Program-made: the position numbers and the translations under genes
NCBI GenBank assembly: GCA_000231825.2
Contig: JH720305.1
Location: 508,748 to 572,747 of the forward strand
Length of the DNA: 64,000 bases
Direction: 5' to 3'
Origin: Tetrahymena elliotti 4EA
Lineage: Eukaryota; Ciliophora; Oligohymenophorea; Hymenostomatida; Tetrahymenidae
Notes under the pieces: generated by a model
Databases searched by the model: none
What the model saw: the letters and a program-made list of their open reading frames with translations, nothing else
What the model was told of the DNA's origin: nothing
In this document: piece by piece, positions 52,201 to 62,500 of the stretch
Layout: each line of letters begins with the position of its first letter
How positions within the stretch are numbered: the stretch's first letter is position 1

Positions 52201-52880
52201 AATTTTTATAAGCATTCAATTTTTTGTAATTATTAAACTTGCTTTAACATAGTTGTTAACGGTATTCTTCTGTAAAGCAAGTCAATAATCAAGTCAAAAT
52301 AAAAGTTAATGAAGTGTTACAATATGTCTCTTTCACTTAAATTCTTTAGTGCTATTTAAGTATTCAAGCCATTCTAAAACTACTGAGAGCATTCCTATTG
52401 AGTTAAGCTATATAGAGATGAGAAATTAATTTAAGTTAAGTAGGATGCTTTTTAATTTAGTTCATCTTGATTGCTTAGACATTCTACAAATGGACAGCTT
52501 TCATGATATTTATTATTCTTTATGAAAATAAATTAATCATAAAGAAAAGAGAAAGGCATATCTGATTTTAATTTTCTTAAGATATTTACTATTTATTACT
52601 CTTATGATTCTATTTACTAAGATAGGTTCTGGTCAAATGAATCAGATTTTTCCTACTAATCAAAAAGCTCTAAGTATTAGTAAAGATACTCCAAAATCTG
52701 ATTTTTATCTGAATCTTTGATTTTATTTGGTGTTGTTTCTTCAATTTTGCTAAAGAGATCATTAAATAATGTTAATTTTTCATCTCCATTTGAAGAAGAA
52801 GAAGAATTATTTTGAGAATTAAAAAATGGAATTTGTTTGGGTAAATAATTCCAGATATTTTAAACTTTAAAAAAATTCAT
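46212..52880 (-). CDS. Very large inducible GTPase (VLIG/GVIN)-like protein
   Basis: The minus-strand ATG at 52880 (an in-frame ATG at 52924 is also possible) and one intron (48926-48991) give a 2,200-residue protein ending at TGA 46212-46214, the size of animal VLIG proteins. The GTPase domain (about 50100-50640) has G1 GPQSSAKST, the switch segment SSARCTKGMYF, G3 DTEGL and a G4-like ALRD, the VLIG/GBP pattern; G1 has Ala where Gly is usual. A section near 51800-51950 (QRGTIHLYSQFP, then FMLIDTS) corresponds to the VLIG block upstream of the GTPase. Long coiled-coils follow, then a very acidic region and a Glu/Lys repeat block (47040-47620). Near the C-terminus a Cys/His motif reads CPFCGQKCHLELGHSGDH with a further His (RHLI). 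GBP/VLIG proteins are dynamin-like GTPases, known in animals for interferon-linked defence; the ciliate role is unknown. The frame and family are well supported. Confidence 0.87.
47040..47620 (-). repeat. Coding tandem repeats in the VLIG-like protein
   Basis: About five imperfect units of 113-136 bp encode the cycle SENKEKNEVDEI, E/D-rich spacer, ESGKNLGDNLL, NQ-rich spacer. Anchors of the GDNLL-encoding segment are near 47062, 47182, 47318, 47431 and 47544. The unit length stays a multiple of about 38-45 residues, keeping the frame open. Likely an unstructured acidic linker. Confidence 0.75.
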
Positions 52881-53084
52881 TTTTTCACTTTTGTTTATGT
52901 TTTTATTATAAATTAAATATTTCATTCCAAACAAGAACGTCTATTTTAAACTAAACAGACTCATTATAATAATTAAAAATGTAAAATTCGTGATAAAAAA
53001 ATATTCAAGGTTTTTATGAATCTTAAATTGTTGAGCACGATTTATTTCAAATCCGATAGTTAGTAATTTAAAATATACATTTTT

Positions 53085-54462
53085 AGTAGACTAAATTTTA
53101 ATCCACAAAAAAGAATTTTTGGGATATTCTTTTATTTTATCATATAGGTATATTAATAAGAGAAAATAAGAAAATTTTTAAAAAGAGATTGTCTATGAGA
53201 TCTTAAAAATGTTCTATACAAACCCTGTAAAAATTTTAGCTTATTATAAATTCTATTTATCATGCTTTTATAAGTAATTCATCTTCTTTAAGTGAGACGA
53301 TAATAAAATATTTTCAAAATTAATGTTTATTTTTCTCTTTGTTGCCAAAGGAATATCTGATGGAAAAATAGAAAAATTTCAATTAATAAAAATTCAATAT
53401 TACAACTTATTATAAAATTAAATAATATTCTTTTATAAATAAAATCCCAAAACTCTTCATTAAAATTAACATTTTCAATGTATTTAAATCTTAAAATCTA
53501 GATTTTTTTTCAACAAAAATAAACTATTTTTTCGCTAATAAGATATTCAGCAAAGCCTAATCTCTTTGTGCCTATAAACTCTTCCGTATATTTTAAAAAA
53601 TTGAATAAGAAATCAGTAGACTGAATTATTAATCAAAAGGAAACATTTTTTGGAAACTCTTTTATTTTTTAAAAATTAATAATGAGAGAAAATAAGAAAA
53701 TTTCTCTTTTAAAGAGATTTTCGATAAGATCTCAAATCTGTTTGACAAATTATGAAATTATTTTAGTTTATTAATCAATCTGTCAATCTGCTAGAAAGAC
53801 TTTAAAAAAATATTTGCAAAATTAAGGCTGACACTGTTATTCCTTGTTTAACTTGTTTAAGGAGAGGTCTTGATGGAAAAATAGAAAAACTTTAAGTAAT
53901 AAATTAATTATTATAATTTATCAGAAATAAACACATTTTTTTGAAATATTTATTTAATTGATAGCCTGTTTATAAATAAAGCATATAATAAAAATCATCC
54001 TTAATTCAGGGTAATAGTGAATTTACAATAGAACTGGCTATTATAATAAATATGTATAAGATTTTGTATGTTTTTTATTGTTTTTGTTTAAAAAGAAGTG
54101 ATTGATGAGCAAATATGCATAATATGTAATAGTAGGTTTAGTTTAATTAAATAATGATATTTTTATATGATGATTTTATTTAAAATTAACATTTTAATAT
54201 CTTTAATTCTTAAAATAGAAATTGTTTTTTGAAGATTAAAATATTCTGTTTGTGATGAGATAAGCATAGCATGTTCATAAATTTTAAAAATTTGAATATC
54301 AGTAGATTGAATTATAATGATTCATCAAAAAGAAACAATTTTTGAAAATTCTTTTAATTTTTAATTATAATAATAATAAATTAATAGGAGAAAATAAATA
54401 AATTTTTTTGAGGAAAGTTTTTCTGAATAAATCTCAAAAATATTTGACAAATTATGAAATTA
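53085..54462. repeat. Three diverged copies of an AT-rich repeat (period ~525-690 bp)
   Basis: Copies lie near 53085-53225, 53610-53760 and 54300-54462. Shared words are AGTAGACT/ATTGAAT, a CTTTTATTTT block, GAGAAAATAAGAAAATTT and, in copies 2 and 3, TTTGACAAATTATGAAATTA. A second word, TGATGGAAAAATAGAAAAA, sits downstream of copies 1 and 2 (near 53359 and 53871), so the full unit is about 500 bp or more. Confidence 0.7.
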
Positions 54463-54716
54463 GAAATAAAAATATATTTTAATTTTTATCTATAAAGCTA
54501 CTAAGCTCTAATTTAACTTCTAACTAAAATCTTCATTTTGATTTCAGGCAATTTTATTTTTTCTTTAAAATAATAAAATCTTACTTTTTGTTTCAGATAA
54601 TAATAGTTTTTCAAAATTAATTCAACATACTTTAGTTTATGTGACTTAATTCAATTTTTTGTTTTTTCATTCTTTTATTTATTTGTTTATTAAATATTTA
54701 TTTTTTTAAAGTAAAA

Positions 54717-55442
54717 ATAAGATCAGTGAAATAGGTATATAAGGATTTGGATCAGGTTTGGCATAAAGCTCAAATCTCTAAACTTTGAGTCTTAACCTCT
54801 AGTAAAAATTATGTTTAAATATTATAATTATACAGTTTTGAATGAATAAATAAAGGAATTTATGAGCCACTGATTGGCTATTTTAAATTGGTTTACTTGG
54901 TATTTGTTTATTTCAATTCATAAAAATTTTTGGCTATTTTCAGATTTAATTAAATTTTTATGTTTTTCTCATACTATTAAATATTTCTTAATTCAATATT
55001 TGTTTTTATAATTTTAAAAAATGTAACAAGATTGGTGAAGTGGGGGGATGAGTATTAAGATCAAGCTTGGCAATATGCTCTCATCTCTAAACTTTGAGTC
55101 TTGAACTTTAGTAAAAATAGTGTTTCAGTATTATAATTATGCATTTATGAATAAATAAAGATTTTAATTTATGAATGACCAACTGAGTGGATTGGTTTAT
55201 TAATTCATTAACTTTTATTTACTCTTTTCAAATTGTTATGCTTCTCTCATTTCTTTTAAATATTTCTTTATTCAATATTTATTTTTATTATTTTTTAAAA
55301 GCGGGAATAAGATTGGTGAAATAGGAGGATAAGAATTAGGATTAGGTTTAGCATAATTCCCTAATCTCTAAACATTGACTCTTGGCCTCTAGTAAACTAG
55401 TGTTTCAATATTTATTATGGATTTTTGAATGAATGAATAAAG
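54717..55442. repeat. Three copies of a conserved ~135-bp noncoding element
   Basis: Copies at 54717-54855, 55026-55160 and 55306-55442 (spacing about 309 and 281 bp) share an ordered set of blocks: AAGATTGGTGAAATAGG, a purine-rich stretch, GGTTTGGCATAA, ATCTCTAAACTTTGAGTCTT, CTCTAGTAAA, TGTTTxAxTATTATAATTAT and TGAATGAATAAATAAAG. The upstream spacers also share AATATTTATTTTT. The elements are unusually GC-rich for this window and all in the same orientation. No long frame runs through them. tRNA A/B boxes were looked for and not found. Confidence 0.85.
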
Positions 55443-55453
55443 ACTTACCGTAA

Positions 55454-55472
55454 GTTGAAAAAAACTTTCAAC
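55454..55472. other. Short perfect hairpin
   Basis: GTTGAAA, five bases, then TTTCAAC: a 7-bp stem with a 5-base loop, just after the third copy of the triplicated element and flanked by ACCG/CCGA. It could end a transcript of the element array or be chance. Confidence 0.4.
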
Positions 55473-56658
55473 CGAATACCTTATTCAAATTTTATATCGT
55501 ATGCCAGTATTAATACTGTTTTACCGAATATACAGTTGATCCTTAAAGAATACAATTATTTATTCAAATAAAATATCTCTTTTTACTTTTTTATCAATTA
55601 TTAATTTCTTTATGAAAATTAAATAATTCTAATTTAGACCCATTTTTTAAAAAGATCATTAGATTATTGATGACTTAAATTGACAAGAAGGTCCTTTTTT
55701 TAGTAATTACACTTTGATTCAATCATAAGTCAAAAATAACTAGAAAAAAATTAATTTATACTCCATAAACCCTCATAAATTCTCACCAGCATAAATTATC
55801 ACCGTGTTTTCTGAATATTTGTCATTTTTAAAATAAAATTAATTGAAATTAACTGAAATGGTGAGCCAAACAGCAGATTTTCACTCCTATTCAATATTTA
55901 ATTTATTCAGTCAATCAAGGTTATTTCTGAAAATCTAAAATATCCAATTAATTTAAAAAAATAAAAATTTAATTTAATTCAAATAAAAATTGTATTTTAT
56001 TTCTAAAATTATTTTTTAATTGATGATCACATAAAACATTTATTGAATGAATAAAATTAAGTTTATTTTGGAACAAGTATTAAATTTGAGACATTAAAAT
56101 AGTAAGTTAAACTTGAGTCAAAAATTGAATTTCTCTGATTAATTAAAGTTTTGAGAATCATTATGTTTAAATTTTAAAGAGATGTAATATTTAATTCTGA
56201 CAACTAAAAGATTTTATTTTTGAATTAAAAAAATATAAAAATCTTAATTTTACTTTAAATAGTTTATTTATTTAAAATAAAAAAAATATTTTAAAATATT
56301 TATTAAGAATTAATTTAACAAAGTGATAATTAAATATTAAAGAATTTAAAATTTGCTGAAAAAAATATTTTTTTATTGGTCAAGATTAGAAGTTAAAATA
56401 AAATCTTGATTTCGATTTCTAATATAAATAATGATGCTATAACATTTGACTATCATAATAAGATAGAAGGTGAGGTAAATAGATGGGGAGTTTTGTAGTG
56501 TTAAAATTTAATTTTTTAATTATTAGTTATCATTCATTAATTTATACTGTAATTTATAATCAATTAAACAAAAAATATTACAATATTCTTGCAATAAAAA
56601 CTACTACTCATACTCCTATTTAATTATTTTTATATATTTTTTTCTTTTTAAATTGGAA

Positions 56659-58818
56659 ATGAAAAGATCTAAAGCAACTCTTTGCTCTATTTTGCAGACT
56701 CCTAATAATGAATATTAATCTCCTGAAAGCACTCCTAAATGGGACTCTACTTTGATGGTTTCTAGGCTAAATTCTTGCAAAAAGAATGATAAAATAAATA
56801 ACATAATAAATAACTCTACAGAAAATAATGAAACATAGACAATATAGGAATCACTGTTTGATAACTTTGTTTATAAAGATAATCTTTTTAATTTTAGGAT
56901 CACCTAGAAGGAAATTAAAAATAATTTTTAGCAAAGAGAAAAATTATTTTCAAACTTAAATTAGAGTAATTCTTTGATTTTACAAAAATAAAAATTTCAA
57001 AATAAATTATGTTATTAAAGCTAGTAATACATCTTTTTCAAACAGATCATTTTACTACTTAACGCCAACAATTCAATAAGAATCATCCTTTAAGAAATAG
57101 GTCACACAATAATCATCATCTAGCTCAAAGAATAAGGGCAACTTTTAAAAGCATATTAGATAATTTATTGATATCAAACAATTAATAAGACATCCATTAA
57201 CTTGTAAAAAGAAAGAGAATGATGTAAATAATTAAATGAGTAATTCAGAGAAGATCAAAACAAGATTTTCTTCTTTAGCCTACAAAGAAGCGTGCAGTAA
57301 AACATTTAATCTAGAAAAATAATAATTTAAGTCATATATCAACAACTAATGTTAAACACTAAACCCTAAGGTAATAAATATTGCATTGATTTATTCTAGA
57401 TTGAAATCTCTTTATTTTACAAAAGTTCTACCAAAGATTAAATATGCAATTTTTTATCAAATATATTTATTATTAATGTTCTCTTTAGAAATACTATACA
57501 TATTATTTTTTTGAATAAAAAGATTAAGGAGTTGTCTAATAATAAAATTAACCAATTAAATGTGAAATAGTTAGAAAGATTAAGAAGTTAGCTGGATTAA
57601 ATAAAAACTGAAAAATCTTAGTCTTCTCTTAGTTCTTTATAAGATGTATCTGATATCGAAGAATAAAAAGAGAGAAACGAAAACACGAGTTCTATTGATT
57701 ATATTGGAGAGATGAGAAAAGAATTGGATGATGCAGGATAAATTGGAAGACATGATGATTTTATTATAAAATAAGCTAAACATTAAAAAAAACTCATTAA
57801 AAGGATAAAAGAAGATTTTAGATAAAGGTAGTAAGCTATTGAAGAGTAAAAGAAATAGAAAGATATTTATTTGATCCAAAATTCTTTTAAAAATGGTAGC
57901 TCAAATAATCAAAACAAAGTTTGGTTTAAAAAGTAACAACTTGGTGAAAATAATGAATACTACAATTAATAAGTAGATACTATGTCTCCAGAATAACAAT
58001 TAGATTAAATAAAACCTAATCTGTTCAGATAATGCTTAGCCAAGTACTCTCATCTAAAGATTCGTAATTTAAGCTATCTTGTTTAGCCTCCTGAAAAAGA
58101 TGAATTAACAAAAAAAGATCTTAAAATAGGTCATAACTTAAAATACATTCATCAATTAAGTAAATGAATTAATTAATTGTTATTTTGATTTTAATCAATA
58201 AATATTTAATAAAGATAAACACCAAGAGAAAGATTAGAATTCTAAAAAAACTCTTTTTGAAGGAATGAGTACTTTCTATGATTCAAAAGATAATAAATGT
58301 GAAACAGAAGTTTTTTCTGATAATCTTAATTAATAGCTTCAATAAACCAAATAAAAGTTTTAAATAAGTATGAAATAAAAAGAGTTAAAGCTATTCTCTG
58401 CAATAAAAAACAGTGAAGTAATAGAAATATAATACTTGCTAGATTTATATCCATACCTAATTAACTCTCTTAACTAAGTAAATTATCTTTATTAAATAAA
58501 GTAATTAATTGAAATAAAAATTAGAGAGGAGATACTCCTTTGATTCATTCTGTAAAATATTGTAATTCTAGTATAGTTGAAGATTTAATTTAAAGAGGAT
58601 CTAATCTTGAAATATAAAATAATGTATCAATTTAATTATCTAGATTCATCATAATATTTATTCCAATTTTAATACAGGCTGGATAAACTGCACTCAGTAT
58701 AGGAAAAAGTATGAAAAGAGAACATATTGTTGAGGTAATTAATTTAACTATTTTTTATTTATTATTAAATTGGATATAAATATAATAACAGATGATAGAA
58801 AATAGCAGAATTAAATGA
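56659..58818 (+). CDS. Coiled-coil protein with C-terminal ankyrin repeats
   Basis: The frame opens at ATG 56659 and closes at TGA 58816-58818. The N-terminal part is Ser/Asn-rich and low in complexity. The middle (57530-58140) is a long charged region with coiled-coil character (KQLERLRSQLDQIKTEKSQ; KKLIKRIKEDFRQRQQAIEE). After introns near 58162-58220, 58480-58530, 58626-58679 and 58739-58792, the C-terminus reads GDTPLIHSVKYCNSSIVEDL, then IQRGSNLEIQN, GQTALSIGKSMKREHIVEMI: one good ankyrin repeat and part of another. Ankyrin repeats bind other proteins; no catalytic domain is visible. Between 57000 and 57530 three frames are open in pieces and I cannot fix the splicing; one version has a basic PTKKRAVKHL stretch. 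The gene is convincing and the exon model provisional. Confidence 0.75.
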
Positions 58819-59508
58819 TAAAAGATAAGCATTACCTCATAATATTACAAATAAATATTTAAATTTAATCACAAATCCATTTATACTTTTATTTTTAGCA
58901 GCTAATGTTAATATTTAAAAACAAAATTTATGGCTTGTTTTCATGAACATTATCATAATTCTAGTATTTTAAGAATAAATAATATCAAATTTATGTTGTT
59001 GATCATGCATTTTTTTGATTTTTTTAATCCAATTTATAATTTGATTATTAAATTATTAAAATGTTATCTAATAATTATTCACTTAGACTAATAAAGCTAA
59101 AAATAAGTATAATATTTTTAATAATTTTTATAATAAGGTAGGTAACAAAATTCAATAATCTGAATATGTTTTTATTATTATTGTGTTTTTACGAATATTT
59201 AAAATGAAAATTAAAAAAAAGTATTTCCTCTACTTTTTGCATCAATCGTTTCTTCGATAAATAATTTAATTTTTTATCCAAGTTTAACTCAAATACATTA
59301 TTTTGAAAATAAATTCTTATGATACTAATAAAATTAAAATATGAAAGATTGCTTAAGCATTTGAGTAAGGTAATAAAGTAATATATACAATAACATTTTA
59401 TATTATTAGTTTTATTTGAATATAATTCAATTAAAATTGGCTTAAAAATTAAATTAATTTTTTCTTGTTTGGATTTAATTAATTAAGAATAAGTTGGAAT
59501 AAATTATC
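58819..59508. other. Intergenic between convergent gene ends
   Basis: AT-rich, holding the 3' flanks of the ankyrin gene and the DENN gene. No frame was seen. Confidence 0.6.
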
Positions 59509-62500
59509 TCATTCTTATTTTGTTTCTTAAGGTATATCCATCTTATCAACATTTTTTCCTTATTCTTCATTTATTTAATTTTAGCTTTGCTTTTTCAGTT
59601 CTAAATCATGTAATTTATTTTCTCCATCTTTTCTCAACTTTATCAACAATTAAGTAAATATTTTTTTTATAGATTTTGTTCCAAAGTTTATAATGGCTGA
59701 GTCTCTGAATTTTTATTGAATAAAAACGTTAATTATATATAAAATTATAATAAATCAAATTACTTTTAATCTTTTCTTGCTCCTACTGATCCCATAGAAG
59801 CATTGTCTTGAGGAGGACTTAAATGAGTAAAAGAAGAATGGCTAGTTTTATCATCATCTTCTTTTTTATTTTAAAAGAAGTATTCACTCATTTTTGAAAG
59901 AATACCTTTTTCTTAACTCTTTATCGAATCTTGTATTTTCTTTTCACACTACATGGCATAGAAGTTATAGTATTATTCAGGTTAATTAAACTCTAAGAAA
60001 AAAGTAGGTGCTCTAATCAACTTGAAATAAAGTATTAAATTCCAATAAATTATTGGATGATCTTCTTCAAATTTCTTACTCATAATTGAACTCTATCCCT
60101 TTTATTTCATAATATTTTCTAACTCTTTTCTAACAATTAAGGGAGATAAAAACTCTATTTATTTCCTCAAATTATTATAAACGCTAACATTACTGAAATC
60201 AACACCTTATTTTTCTTCTAAAGTAACAACTTAAAACCTTTTTAATATTAAATTAGAAATAAAATAATGTCTTTTGTATGCTTTTTTGTTTGTTTGTTTG
60301 TTTGTTTTTAATTCATTTTTTTAGAAACAAATAACAAGTAAAGTAGCTTTTTAATAAATGATAAACAAAAAAATTGATAATTTTTGATAAAATTTGTATT
60401 AAGAGAAAATCCTAAATACTTTGACACGAATTCATGAGAACATTAAGGAATAGGACATTTAGTTCTATAATCAGTATTTCCTCTTTTCCAATTACTTATA
60501 ATTTCTTCTGGGAAGAGATTTCTGTTGCATTTTGGGCAAGTTTCAATAATTGTGAATAGAATATTATCAAATTTGCTTTTAAAATTTTGTTGTTAAATTT
60601 AAGTTCCAACATTTAGTTTCATATTATTTAAACCTTTAACAACTCTTTATTCTTAGTTTTCATTGTCTTTAGAATCTTCTTCAATAATAGTCATTTAATT
60701 ATCAAATACCTTTTTTCTCATTTCCTCTAATTTATGGAATATATATATAATTGACAATATGGATTATAAATATAATTACCCTAAGCTGCAAAATATTCTT
60801 TCGATTGAGTAACTGCCTAGAAGAAGACTCCGTGGGTAATAGGAGATGTTTCTATATTTTACTCTTTCATTTGTTAGACTAATTCAATAACTTTATCATC
60901 TTTTCCATAATATCCACATGCTTCAATAACAAATCTATACATGATTTCAGTTAAAGCATGATTCTTTTTCCTCAGCTAACTTAACAAGAATATTGCATAA
61001 TCAGTTAGCTTAGAATAATAAGGTGAAAAAAAGTCTTATTTTAATTTCAAAATAAATATCTAGAACCAGATATAATATATCTACTCATACAAATATTTAG
61101 CCCATCTATATTCATCAAATTAAGTTGTATCTTCTTATTGCTGTTCTATTTCCATCAAATTGAATTCAGCTTTTATAACTTCTTCTTATTTTTGACATTT
61201 ATTAAATAACTCTGGTTTAAGCTTTGGGAATCTTTCATAAGAATAGAACTCTAATTATATTATTAAAAAAACATTTTCAGTTTTTCATTCAGCAATTTTG
61301 TTGGACATAAAAATCTATATAGATTTGAATTTAAAAAAAATGTATAAATTCAATCAAAAATAGATGGGGTTGGAAGAGAGTTGCTATCCATTAAAATAAA
61401 TAAACTTTTAAATTGTAATATTTATTTAGAAAATAAGGGTTAATAGTAGAAGATTATAGAGGTTGAAAATAAAACTGCAATAATGTAATACTCTACAGCA
61501 ATTTTCCAAATATAGATAAAATATTTTTGGATACCAACCAAAATTCAATTAGAAATCTAATTAATCATAACTTTCTCTATTAAAACCCAATTAACATAGT
61601 AAAAAAATAAAAAATTATTATTATTAGAATTTACTTTGAAGCTTGTGAAAATTATAATATTTTATTAAATAATTTTTAAAAACTTTGTTTTAGGGAGACT
61701 CAAAATTTTTTGAAATATTTACATGATTTATCTAATTCTTAGTCATTAGGTTGTTACACGAATATTGTTTTGGTGAGTGACTCCTTAACAAAAAGAATAG
61801 GATCTTTTTTACTTCTTTTCTTTTCTAAACATCTTTTTAATAATTTCAAATTAGTAAATTTAAAAGAATTTCTTTGAGTGAATTTACATATCAAAAAATT
61901 GGTAATATGGTTCATAAGGAGAGATTTATGTTCTTGTTTCAATAAAATATGAAAACATGGTTGTTTCTGTAAATTTTTAAAGAAAAGTTCCTTGTTTTGA
62001 AGATTTATGGAAGTTCAAGAACTCTCTGGTATCAAAAATTTCACTCATTTCTTTATTAGATTTCTTTTTATCAGGAGGAATCTTTTAGTTTTAAAATTGT
62101 TATTTTCAATTATTTCAAAAATATTATTTATTTATTTTACTAAGAATTTTTTATATTTCATCATGAAAGAAGAGACAAACTCTAAGAAGGAATCTCTAAT
62201 ATCAAAAGGATCGAAATTTACTGGTGTCATTTCATCTTCTGAAAAGGGATTTTCAAAGGCTAAATCCTGCATGTCTAGGAAATTTTTAACATCTTGTATA
62301 GGCAAATGAAGATTAGTATAAGGCTACAATCTTTTTTTGAGTTGCTTTAAAAATTTTTCAGGAAGAGCAGGCATCCATTCTATATTGATTAAATCATTAC
62401 TATCTAAATAAGCTTAAATACTCTATTTTTTACAAAAATATATTATTCTTATTATTATTTAAATAAGATAAATGTTACTTCTGATTAGATTCCTGAAGAA

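Larger units (their letters stand above)
52925..56658. other. 3.7-kb gene-free interval with two repeat families
   Basis: No coding frame was found between the divergent large GTPase gene and the ankyrin gene. The left half carries three diverged copies of one AT-rich sequence and the middle carries three copies of a better conserved ~135-bp element; both are listed separately. The right part (55.5-56.65 kb) is plain AT-rich 5' flank. Confidence 0.7.

Noticed and set aside
54717..55442. Triplicated element as a tRNA or tRNA-derived SINE
   Set aside because: No A-box/B-box pair, anticodon arm or CCA-stem pattern could be fitted to any copy.
62007..62309. 100-codon plus-strand frame
   Set aside because: Antisense to the dDENN exon of the DENND4-like gene, which has clear family motifs on the minus strand.
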